Below are positions 9,150 through 17,114 of a stretch of DNA of 64,000 nt, in pieces. Made by a program: the position numbers and the translations under genes. The stretch covers positions 1-64,000 of the forward strand of contig CAJQRC010000037.1 of assembly GCA_905480645.1 (NCBI GenBank), read 5' to 3'. The stretch is from an uncultured Tateyamaria sp. Its GTDB lineage: Bacteria > Pseudomonadota > Alphaproteobacteria > Rhodobacterales > Rhodobacteraceae. Below the pieces are notes generated by a model. That model searched no databases. It was not told the origin of the DNA and worked only from the letters and a program-made list of their open reading frames with translations. The stretch's first letter is position 1, and every line of letters starts with the position of its first letter.

Positions 9150-10196
9150 ATGGAGCGGGTGCTTCCAGTAACTTATAAACAAAGATCAATTTTTGTTATG
9201 GCGATGTGCTTTGGTTTCGTTTGTTTAATTTTTTCTATTTCTTTTGCTGTGAGTGTAGGGGCTGTTTCTATACCTTTATCCACTGTATGGGGTGTGGTTT
9301 TAAATAAAATTATTCCAGATTTTGTTGTTGTGGAATGGACTGCTGGTCGAATGTCTATAGTCTGGGATGTTCGGTTCCCACGCGTTCTGCTTGCCTGTCT
9401 TGTTGGAGCAGGCTTGGCTATGGTTGGTGCAAGTTTGCAGGCAGTGACCCGTAACCCCCTTGCAGACCCCCATTTGCTTGGTATTTCTGCCGGTGGAGCA
9501 TTAGGGGCAATTTTAGCTCTGCTTCATACCGGATTATTTTTAGGACTTTTAACTGTCCCTCTTTTCGCATTTTTAGGAGCTTTAATTGCAACATTACTAG
9601 TTTTGCTGGTCTCAAATTTTGCCTCAGCAACCAGTTCTGATAGGCTGATACTCGCAGGAGTTGCGGTGTCTTTCATATTGATGTCGTTAGCAAATGTACT
9701 GATATTTTTGGGGGATCCACGTGCCACGCATACAGTAGTCTTTTGGATGTTGGGGGGACTTGGCCTCGCTCAATGGGACCAGTTGGTCTATCCACTATTT
9801 ATTTTACTGGTGTGTGGATTATACCTTTATTTTAATACAGGTAAACTGAATGCGATGACTATCGGTGATGAGACCGCGAGCACATTAGGTATTTCGGTGG
9901 CTCGTTTTAGGTTGATGGTGTTTGCAGTAGGGGCTCTAATTACTGGAGTTATGGTCGCGTTTTCTGGCATTATTGGTTTTGTTGGGCTTATGGTTCCACA
10001 CGTTATTCGTTTGTTGATTGGCGGTGATTATCGTAGATTATTGCCCGCTTCGGCACTTTTGGGCGCAATATTTCTAGTTTGGGCAGATGTGATAGCTCGC
10101 AACATAATGGCACCGGATGACATGCCTATTGGAATTGTAACAGGCCTAGTAGGTGGTTTATTTTTCATTTGGCTGTTGCGCCGCCGACTTGGTTAA
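9150..10196 (+). CDS. btuC: FecCD-family ABC transporter permease (BtuC-like)
   Basis: 348-residue inner-membrane protein with about ten hydrophobic segments. It has family landmarks: WDVRFPRVLLACLVGAGLAM, ASLQAVTRNPLADPHLLGIS (the conserved NPLADP-LG region), GFVGLMVPHVIRLLIGGDYR and the terminal DDMPIGIVTGLVGGLFFIWL. It forms the homodimeric channel for BtuF-delivered substrate. It is the last gene of the riboswitch operon. No TonB-dependent outer-membrane receptor gene is present beside it, so outer-membrane entry must be encoded elsewhere. Confidence 0.87.
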   Translation: MERVLPVTYKQRSIFVMAMCFGFVCLIFSISFAVSVGAVSIPLSTVWGVVLNKIIPDFVVVEWTAGRMSIVWDVRFPRVLLACLVGAGLAMVGASLQAVTRNPLADPHLLGISAGGALGAILALLHTGLFLGLLTVPLFAFLGALIATLLVLLVSNFASATSSDRLILAGVAVSFILMSLANVLIFLGDPRATHTVVFWMLGGLGLAQWDQLVYPLFILLVCGLYLYFNTGKLNAMTIGDETASTLGISVARFRLMVFAVGALITGVMVAFSGIIGFVGLMVPHVIRLLIGGDYRRLLPASALLGAIFLVWADVIARNIMAPDDMPIGIVTGLVGGLFFIWLLRRRLG

Positions 10197-10642
10197 ATTT
10201 TGCATTGGTTTAAAAGGTTTTGTATCTATCTCATTTCATTGAGTATTAGTTACTGCGTTTATAGTCATTATTTTTGATGCCTAATGGTATGACTTCAGTA
10301 TTTTTTTAAAAAGTTTTTGGCGCTACACTTTATCTTATATTATAAATCTGTGTGTGTCATAAGACTGATATTTATTTTTGCCATCAACCTTTAATTTGAT
10401 GGAAGTTTATTCCAGAAGATTCAACTAGCTGTCATGAATCTGATTCGGTACTTTAATTGTAATTTTTGTGACTTTGGAAACTAAAGATTTTCAATCTAAA
10501 TCCGATTTTTGCGTCTCCTCAAGCGAAATAAACTAAATTACTCAGGAATTTAAATAATTCCTGACAAAAACAATCAGAAAGCTTGATTTGTTTCTGATAA
10601 TAGTATCTGACTGTTTTAGTAAACAAATATTAAGGAGATTTT
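10197..10642. other. 446-base regulatory intergenic region before the ferric-iron binding protein
   Basis: AT-rich and non-coding. It holds three inverted repeats: 10381-10402 (CCATCAA/TTGATGG, loop 8; possibly the end of the btu transcript), 10542-10564 and 10573-10598 (see separate entry). An AAGGAG ribosome-binding site precedes the ATG at 10643. Confidence 0.5.
10542..10598. promoter_or_regulatory. Two adjacent inverted repeats, candidate iron-responsive operators
   Basis: Repeat 1 (10542-10564) is TCAGGAATT-N5-AATTCCTGA with perfect 9-base arms. Repeat 2 (10573-10598) is ATCAGAAA-N10-TTTCTGAT with perfect 8-base arms. The half-sites resemble each other (TCAGGAA and TCAGAAA). They end 45 bases before the start codon of an iron-uptake gene, where a Fur-, Irr- or RirA-type repressor could bind. 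I do not match them to a defined consensus. Confidence 0.4.
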
Positions 10643-11677
10643 ATGTCACGTTTTTTGACAATTTTGACAGTATCTACAACAGCAACTGCACTTGTTGCTC
10701 TTGCCTCAGTAGCTATTGCTGCTGAAGGCGAGCTTAATCTTTATTCATCACGACACTACGATACAGATGAACGGTTATACTCAGAATTTACGGATGCCAC
10801 AGGCATTACGATTAATAGAATTGAAGGCAAAGGTGATGAGCTGATTGCAAGAATGGAGGCGGAGGGGGCTAATTCGCCTGCTGATATTTTACTCACTGTA
10901 GATACTTCACGCTTGGAGCGTGCAAAAAACGCTGGAGTTCTACAATCGATCAATAGTGATGTGCTAGAAGTTCGTATTCCTGCAGGTCTGCAGGACAATG
11001 ATAACCAATGGTTTGGGTTTAGCCAGCGGGCTAGAATAATTTTCTACGATAAGGCAGATGTGACAAATCCACCTCAAACCTACGTCGATCTAGCTGACCC
11101 TGCTTTTAAAGGCATGATTTGTCATCGGTCCTCCAGTAATGTTTATTCGCAAACACTGTTAGCATCTATAATAGAAAACCATGGTGCAGAAGCTGCAAAG
11201 GCATGGGCAGTGGGCGTGGTTAATAATTTTGCCCGTGACCCACAAGGCGGTGATACGGATCAATTGCGCGGACTAGTCTCTGGTGAATGTGATATTTCAA
11301 TCTCAAATACTTACTATTTTGCCCGCGCTATTCGCAAAGATGTAAAAGGTTTGCCTGCGGATGCGCTCGCAAACATTGGCTGGGTATTTCCGGCACAAAA
11401 CGCTGAGGGAGCTCACATGAACTTGTCTGGTGGTGGCGTCGCAGCAAATGCACCAAATAAAAACAATGCAATTAAGTTCATGGAGTACTTGGCGTCTGAT
11501 CAAGCTCAGCAGTACTTTTCAGCTGGGAACGATGAATATCCAGCAGTTCCTGGTGTTGCACTCAGTCCGTCCGTAGCAACCCTAGGCTTGTTTCGCCCTG
11601 ATTCAGTTGATCTTAGTGCTGTAGCAAAAAATGTATCTATGGCTCAGCAAATCTTTAATGAGGTCGGCTGGAGGTAA
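10643..11677 (+). CDS. Ferric-iron ABC transporter periplasmic binding protein (FutA/FbpA type)
   Basis: 344 residues with a signal peptide (cleavage expected near residue 27, after VAIAA). The mature protein starts in the family-typical way (LNLYSSRHYDTDERLY). It carries the tandem tyrosines that coordinate Fe(III) in this family (SNTYYFAR, Tyr224-Tyr225), and SGGGVAANAPNK late in the chain. It binds free ferric iron in the periplasm. It is followed by a strong terminator and no permease or ATPase gene, so it must work with FutB/FutC-type subunits encoded elsewhere. Two inverted repeats upstream may serve iron regulation. Confidence 0.9.
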   Translation: MSRFLTILTVSTTATALVALASVAIAAEGELNLYSSRHYDTDERLYSEFTDATGITINRIEGKGDELIARMEAEGANSPADILLTVDTSRLERAKNAGVLQSINSDVLEVRIPAGLQDNDNQWFGFSQRARIIFYDKADVTNPPQTYVDLADPAFKGMICHRSSSNVYSQTLLASIIENHGAEAAKAWAVGVVNNFARDPQGGDTDQLRGLVSGECDISISNTYYFARAIRKDVKGLPADALANIGWVFPAQNAEGAHMNLSGGGVAANAPNKNNAIKFMEYLASDQAQQYFSAGNDEYPAVPGVALSPSVATLGLFRPDSVDLSAVAKNVSMAQQIFNEVGWR

Positions 11678-11684
11678 TTTCGTT

Positions 11685-11719
11685 ATACAACGGGCGATAT
11701 TTATCGTCCGTTGTATTTT
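11685..11719 (+). terminator. Rho-independent terminator after the ferric-iron binding protein
   Basis: Thirteen-base arms (ATACAACGGGCGA and TCGTCCGTTGTAT, one G-U pair) with a 6-base loop, followed by TTT. It begins 8 bases after the stop codon and ends this transcript as a single-gene unit. Confidence 0.85.
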
Positions 11720-12649
11720 GGCTGTTATCCTTTGGCATGAATTTCCAACAAGTGAACTTAAATCACTCTGGAGCTCTTGATTTATATTGAGGCAATTTAT
11801 CCTTTGAAATATCCTACATTCTGCTTAAACGAAATTTTGCACTACATCTCCGAAGGCTCTGATGCACCCGACGTATCAATTGAATATTTACTGTACTGTT
11901 TAGAAAGAAGTAATTATAGAAAATGAATGTATTTTTAACTTTTAAGCCCTTTTAAAACTAGAGAATATCTCTGCCGACTTATTGTTCCAGTGGCCCTACT
12001 TCGCTCTGGCAGTGGGCTTCGTTTAATCATTAATGTTAACTTCTTTTTATACATATTGCGCGTTTTGTACCTTACTGACGCAAAATTACTACGAAATGAA
12101 ACTCAACTGATTAAGATAATTTTGCCAGCATTTCTTTTTGAAAAATTAATAAGCAAAGGCATCAATTGTCTCGAAGAGGGGGGTACTTTTTGGAACACTT
12201 GAAGTTTTGATCATAACCAGTTCCTATGTGAGGCTTTTATAAATTACGATCTTTCAGTTACTTTGAAGCGTTTTCTTGATGATCCTGAGTTTGTTCTTGC
12301 ATTCAATTTTTTATTATAACGAAACTGCGAATACGTAATTATGTGTGTTTTTCTTCAGATAAATAACACGCAATTTGTGCAGTAGTTGATTTTTAAATTA
12401 TCATGCATTCATAAAATTATCTGTGTGTGGTATTATCAAACCTACATCTAAGCTTATCTATCCGAAAAACTTGCACCTAAATTTTTATCTTTAAATACGA
12501 AGTATACTATTCCAACCAAAAAAGATACAAAACTTGACGTGAAACAAAAGAGTAATTGGCATAAAATCCTATAGTTTGTGTTTTTGTGCTATGGAGTGCT
12601 GTATTCAATGTCATAAGGGTTTTGCTAGTGTATTTTGGAAGGTGTATGA
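11720..12649. other. Long AT-rich stretch without a convincing gene (about 930 bases)
   Basis: No ORF here has a good start signal. The best, a GTG-started 70-codon frame at 11990-12202, lacks a ribosome-binding site. Around 11987-12023 an imperfect direct repeat (CAGTGGCCC...CTTCG / CAGTGGGCTTCG) can be seen. Nothing resembling a tRNA or a known RNA was recognised. It is the longest non-coding gap in the window. Confidence 0.5.
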
Positions 12650-14080
12650 GTGCTTATAGTTATTTTACACATAACGTGTGTTGGGTTATGCATTTTAAGA
12701 ATTTTGCTACGTCGGAACCGTCAACCGGAGTCTAGATTGACATGGTTGGTAGTAGTGCTTGTTCTACCAATTATTGGCATTTTGGCTTACTGCTTATTAG
12801 GCGAAACAAATATTGGTCGCAAACGCGCGGGACGGCTAGCACAAGTTTTTGATCGCCTGCCGCGGCCAGAAGAATCATTGGATGTGGCGCAAATAGTAGA
12901 ACCTTCTGAAATAGATGGCCGGTTTAAAGCTTTGTTTAGGGTCGGGCAGGCTGTCAGCGGTTACAAGCCTGTAAGCTGTAATCGTGCTAACCTTCTTGCG
13001 AGCACTGATGCGACTATTGAATCGATTGTCGCCGATATTGGCGCAGCAAAACAAAATGTGCATATCATGTTTTATATTTGGTTGACGGACCATAATGGAA
13101 TGGAAGTAGTCCAAGCTTTGAAAAATGCTGCTGCCCGTGGCGTGGTTTGTCGCGTTATGGTGGACGACCTCGGATCGCGTGCAATGATTAAAAGCCAAGC
13201 TTGGCAAGATTTAATAGTGGCGGGTGTTTATGTTGCGCGAGCTCTTAAAATCGGAAATCCACTTTTGCGCATTTTTAATGGGAGAATTGACTTACGAAAT
13301 CATCGCAAGATTGTGGTGATTGATAACTTTATAACCTACTGTGGTAGTCAGAACTGTGCTGATGCTGCTTTCCTGCCTAAACAAAAATATGCTCCTTGGG
13401 TCGATTCAGTCATGCGGTTTGAAGGGCCTGTAGCCCGTCAAAACCAACATCTTTTCGCAAGTGATTGGATGGCGTGCGTAAATGAAGACATAAGTGACCT
13501 GTTGCTACAACCTATGCCGAATGCAGTGCCTGGTTTTATCGCACAGGTGATAGGAACTGGTCCAACAATCCGCAATTCTGCAATGCCAGAAATGTTTCAA
13601 ACATTGATGTATGCTGCACAGCACGAAATCATTATAACTACACCATATTATGTGCCTAATGCAGCATTACAAGCGGCTCTTTGCGGAGCAGCAAATCGGG
13701 GCGTGAATACCACAATTATATTTCCTAAGTTAAATGATGACTTTGCAGTTGGGGCTACAGCCAAAAGTTATTATGAAGAGTTGTTAACTGCTGGAGTTAA
13801 AATTTTTGAATTTCGGCATGGTATTTTACACGCAAAAACAATGACTATAGATTCAGAAGTTACTCTAATTGGATCTGCCAATATGGACCGTCGCAGTTTT
13901 GATCTGAACTATGAAAACAATATTTTGCTGCATGATAGAGTGACGACTATCAATATGCGAGCTCGCCAATTCGAGTATGTTGCCAACAGCGATGCAGTTT
14001 CATTTGATGATGTATACTCGTGGAATTGGCGCCAACGGATTTTGAATAATAGCATGGCAATATTGGGACCAGTTTTATAG
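12650..14080 (+). CDS. cls: Cardiolipin synthase (phospholipase D superfamily)
   Basis: 476 residues, the usual length for bacterial ClsA-type enzymes. Two N-terminal membrane segments (residues 1-20 and 31-50, with the PLDc_N sequence WLVVVLVLPIIGILAYCLLGE) precede two PLD catalytic motifs: HRKIVVID starting at His218 and HAKTMTID starting at His394, each followed by the GS-N element (GSQN, GSANMDRRS). It joins two phosphatidylglycerols to cardiolipin and glycerol at the inner membrane. The start is a GTG immediately after an in-frame stop (TGA at 12647), with GGAAGG about 7 bases upstream. It is transcribed alone. Confidence 0.92.
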   Translation: MLIVILHITCVGLCILRILLRRNRQPESRLTWLVVVLVLPIIGILAYCLLGETNIGRKRAGRLAQVFDRLPRPEESLDVAQIVEPSEIDGRFKALFRVGQAVSGYKPVSCNRANLLASTDATIESIVADIGAAKQNVHIMFYIWLTDHNGMEVVQALKNAAARGVVCRVMVDDLGSRAMIKSQAWQDLIVAGVYVARALKIGNPLLRIFNGRIDLRNHRKIVVIDNFITYCGSQNCADAAFLPKQKYAPWVDSVMRFEGPVARQNQHLFASDWMACVNEDISDLLLQPMPNAVPGFIAQVIGTGPTIRNSAMPEMFQTLMYAAQHEIIITTPYYVPNAALQAALCGAANRGVNTTIIFPKLNDDFAVGATAKSYYEELLTAGVKIFEFRHGILHAKTMTIDSEVTLIGSANMDRRSFDLNYENNILLHDRVTTINMRARQFEYVANSDAVSFDDVYSWNWRQRILNNSMAILGPVL

Positions 14081-14388
14081 TAATTTTGTTCGTGTTTATA
14101 TGAACTTGTCTATTATCTGCAGTAAGAGCGATAAAATCGTCAATACGCTGTGAGGATCAATTTTTTACTTGATGCTTTTGTTAGTCTCTTTGACCACGTA
14201 TATATCGAATAGATAAATTATATTAAAAGTGGAGTGGTAACGGATCAAAACCGTGATTTAGATAGTGTTAATTTGCAAGCTAGTATTGGATAATTTGAAA
14301 TTTTCTTTTACTTCTAAGCTTGCGAAGCCCGCTTTTGGTAAAATCCTAAAACTTTTGATGGAAATCTATAATCACTTGTGAGAGTCTG
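14081..14388. other. Intergenic region between cls and the MscS-type channel gene
   Basis: About 300 AT-rich bases. No clear terminator for cls and no obvious operator. A GAGAG just before 14389 can serve as the ribosome-binding site of the next gene. Confidence 0.4.
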
Positions 14389-16698
14389 ATGACCATGAAA
14401 CTAATAAAAATAACCATCCTTTTATCTGTATTAACCGTCTTTTTCCCCACACTTCCAGTTATGGCGCAAGCTTTAACTTTGATTGGGGGGAAAAATACTC
14501 CTGGATCAACCGTACAGGAGCTACCGGTCCCACTGACGGAACAAGCCGTACGTAATCTTGTATCCCGCTTGTCTGACGATCAGGTCAGAGCGATGTTGCT
14601 AGAGCGGCTAGACGCTGTAGCAAAAGAACAGGCAGTTAAACCAGAGCCAACTGAAAATATAATTATTAAGTTTACTGTGGTTGGAACTGGTGTTTTGACG
14701 CGTTGGCGAAACACTATTCGCGATCTGCCAACAGCTTTGAACACGCAAGCAAATATTTTTCTGAATTTTCGTAGTAAATTTTCAAATGGTGCTATTTGGA
14801 CTTTATTTGGGCTTATCGCATTAACTCTTATATCAGGATTAATCCTTGAGAAGGGAGCTGTTTTTACTCTTAGGCGCTGGCAGACAGAAAAATCATACAC
14901 AAGAGAGCCTGATCTCAAATCGGCTATAGGGTTTCTACTAGGTCGTTTTGGACGAGAATTTTTAGGGTTATTGGTTTTTCTTATAACGATCCGTTCGGTT
15001 GGTAATTATCTATTAGACAGTCATCAAATAGAGTTTGCAAAACCATTAGTATTTTATTTGATTTGGGTGCCGCGTTTGGGTACTGCCGTGTCTCGCATGC
15101 TACTTGCGCCCAAGAAGCCTGAAATGCGAATTGTCAATATTGACGATCGATGGGCTGTATATCTGCATCAAAATCTAATTGGCCTTTTCTTATTGATAGG
15201 CTTCCTTTTGTTTATGGTTAATTTCGACATACAATATGGGGTTGAAGGAACGAAATTACCTTTAGTTTTTTGGTTAAATGTTAGCATTCACTTGTACATC
15301 GCATATATTGCATGGACTGTTCGGGCAGGGCTGACCGAAATGATGCGAGGTTCAGATCCTGATATTACTAAATTTGACCAAAAAATTGCTTATGCATTTC
15401 CATATTTTGCTATATTTGTATCATTGGCTACGTGGCTTACAGTAGAATTTATGCTTGTTGTTGCAAATCCAGCAACAACAAAAATGCTTATTGGTGGCGC
15501 GCACTACAAAACTATGTTCTTATTATTAGCTGCGCCGATAATCGATACAACTATCCGTGGCGTTGTTGGTTATTTGCAACCACCGATGAGCGGAGATGGT
15601 GCGATTGCAAAAGCTGCTTACGTGTCAACCAAGCGTAGTTATATTCGCATTGGTAGAATGGTAGCAGTAGTATGTGTTGCGCTGATGCTTGCCAATATTT
15701 GGGACATAAGTTTTCTTGGTCTTGTTTCATCACAAGTTGGAGAAACTTTTAGTGCACATCTTCTTCAGTTTGTTTTGACGTTGGGCCTTGGGTACGTCTT
15801 GTACGAACTCACTTCAGTTTGGGTTAACCGCCGTTTAGCGCGTGAACACACGCAAGATTCTGGTGAAGATGTGGAAAAAGGGGGAGAGGGTGGTGGTGCT
15901 GGCCAATCAAGAATGGCAACTGTCCTTCCATTGCTCTTGATTACTACACAGGCTGCAATTTGTGTAATATTTGGGCTACTAGCTATCGGGGCACTAGGCA
16001 TTGACATAACGCCGCTTTTGGCTGGGGCTGGTATACTGGGATTGGCTATTGGTTTTGGTGCACAGAAGTTGGTTGCGGATATTGTGTCTGGAGCTTTTTT
16101 CTTGATTGATGATGCTTTCCGTGCAGGTGAATATCTAGATGTAGGTGGAACAATGGGAACGGTTGAAAAAATATCGATCCGTTCAATGCAGCTGCGGCAC
16201 CATCGTGGGTTAGTAAATACAGTTCCCTATGGGAGTATTGAAAAGGTTACTAACTTTAGTCGTGACTGGGTCATCATGAAGCTAATCTTTACTGTGCCTT
16301 TCGACACAGATCCGAATAAGGTAAAAAAGATTTTTAAAAAAATTGGTGCTGAAATGCTAGAGGACCCACTTTACAAAGACGATTTTCTTGAGCCGTTTAA
16401 AAGCCAGGGTGTTTTCCAGTTTGACGATGTTGGTATCGTAATGCGGGGGAAATTTATGGCAAAACCTGGCACGCAATTCACTATCCGAAAGGAAATTTAT
16501 AATCGAGTTCGTAAAGAATTTGATGCAAATGGTATTGAATTCGCCAGGCGCGAGGTCCGCGTTGCTATCCCAAGCCTAGACGGTAACGACGAGCTGTCTT
16601 CCGAGCAGAAAGCTGCCGTTGCAGGCGCAGTTAGTGGAGCAGTGCAAGCGCATGTCGAAGAACAAAAAATTGCAGATGTTACTAAGAGTAAAAAGTGA
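14389..16698 (+). CDS. Large MscS-family mechanosensitive channel (YbiO/YnaI-like)
   Basis: 769 residues: a signal peptide (residues 1-28, ending in VMAQA), a periplasmic segment to about 120, then a series of hydrophobic helices from about 140 to 470. The pore and MscS beta domain lie at roughly 510-620, with ITPLLAGAGILGLAIGFGAQKLVADIVSGAFFLIDD and the downstream VNTVPYGSIEKVTNFSR. It should open under membrane tension and release solutes in hypo-osmotic shock. A Gly/Glu-rich linker (EDVEKGGEGGGAG) precedes the pore helix. The start may be codon 1 or codon 3 (both ATG). It is much longer than E. coli MscS (286 residues), as in YbiO-type channels. Confidence 0.88.
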   Translation: MTMKLIKITILLSVLTVFFPTLPVMAQALTLIGGKNTPGSTVQELPVPLTEQAVRNLVSRLSDDQVRAMLLERLDAVAKEQAVKPEPTENIIIKFTVVGTGVLTRWRNTIRDLPTALNTQANIFLNFRSKFSNGAIWTLFGLIALTLISGLILEKGAVFTLRRWQTEKSYTREPDLKSAIGFLLGRFGREFLGLLVFLITIRSVGNYLLDSHQIEFAKPLVFYLIWVPRLGTAVSRMLLAPKKPEMRIVNIDDRWAVYLHQNLIGLFLLIGFLLFMVNFDIQYGVEGTKLPLVFWLNVSIHLYIAYIAWTVRAGLTEMMRGSDPDITKFDQKIAYAFPYFAIFVSLATWLTVEFMLVVANPATTKMLIGGAHYKTMFLLLAAPIIDTTIRGVVGYLQPPMSGDGAIAKAAYVSTKRSYIRIGRMVAVVCVALMLANIWDISFLGLVSSQVGETFSAHLLQFVLTLGLGYVLYELTSVWVNRRLAREHTQDSGEDVEKGGEGGGAGQSRMATVLPLLLITTQAAICVIFGLLAIGALGIDITPLLAGAGILGLAIGFGAQKLVADIVSGAFFLIDDAFRAGEYLDVGGTMGTVEKISIRSMQLRHHRGLVNTVPYGSIEKVTNFSRDWVIMKLIFTVPFDTDPNKVKKIFKKIGAEMLEDPLYKDDFLEPFKSQGVFQFDDVGIVMRGKFMAKPGTQFTIRKEIYNRVRKEFDANGIEFARREVRVAIPSLDGNDELSSEQKAAVAGAVSGAVQAHVEEQKIADVTKSKK

Positions 16699-17114
16699 TC
16701 AGAACGACATCTGTAATAAGCCATAAATAACAAATTAAATATTTTGTCGAAATCTCAATCAACTCGCAGCACTGCTTTTTAAAAGTGTTTCACAATAGAT
16801 TAGTTCATATGTCATCTGATTATATTGGAATAAGCTTTCTTGCGAGTGCTGTATTTTTCTAAATGATAGGACTGTAATGATAAAGTAGTAAATTATTTAA
16901 GATCACTAATAGTGTTCTGAAAATATAGTGTCTTTTTACTGAAAATTATGTGAATTTCATGAAAATTTAATAGAGATAAAATGATTAATTTGTTATTAAT
17001 TTTGTGATCACATATTTCAAAACTTATTTATAGTTCGCTTTGGTACCGATTGTGAAGTGGACTCTTTGGTTGTGAATGGTTACGTGCCTCTCAAACGAAA
17101 AAAGGTTTTTTAGA
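16699..17114. other. Intergenic region upstream of isocitrate dehydrogenase
   Basis: About 415 very AT-rich bases that should hold the icd promoter. It contains TTAA-N7-TTAA at 16985-16999 (the CtrA-type spacing, but easily expected by chance here) and TGTGATCACA at 17003-17012. No gene or terminator was identified. Confidence 0.4.

Noticed and set aside
11990-12202. 70-codon GTG-started ORF in the long intergenic gap
   Set aside because: No ribosome-binding site, no recognised motif, and a composition like translated non-coding AT-rich DNA.
16985-16999. TTAA-N7-TTAA, the spacing of a CtrA site, upstream of icd
   Set aside because: The region is so AT-rich that this motif is expected by chance, and icd is not an obvious CtrA target. 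Only conservation in relatives would revive it.
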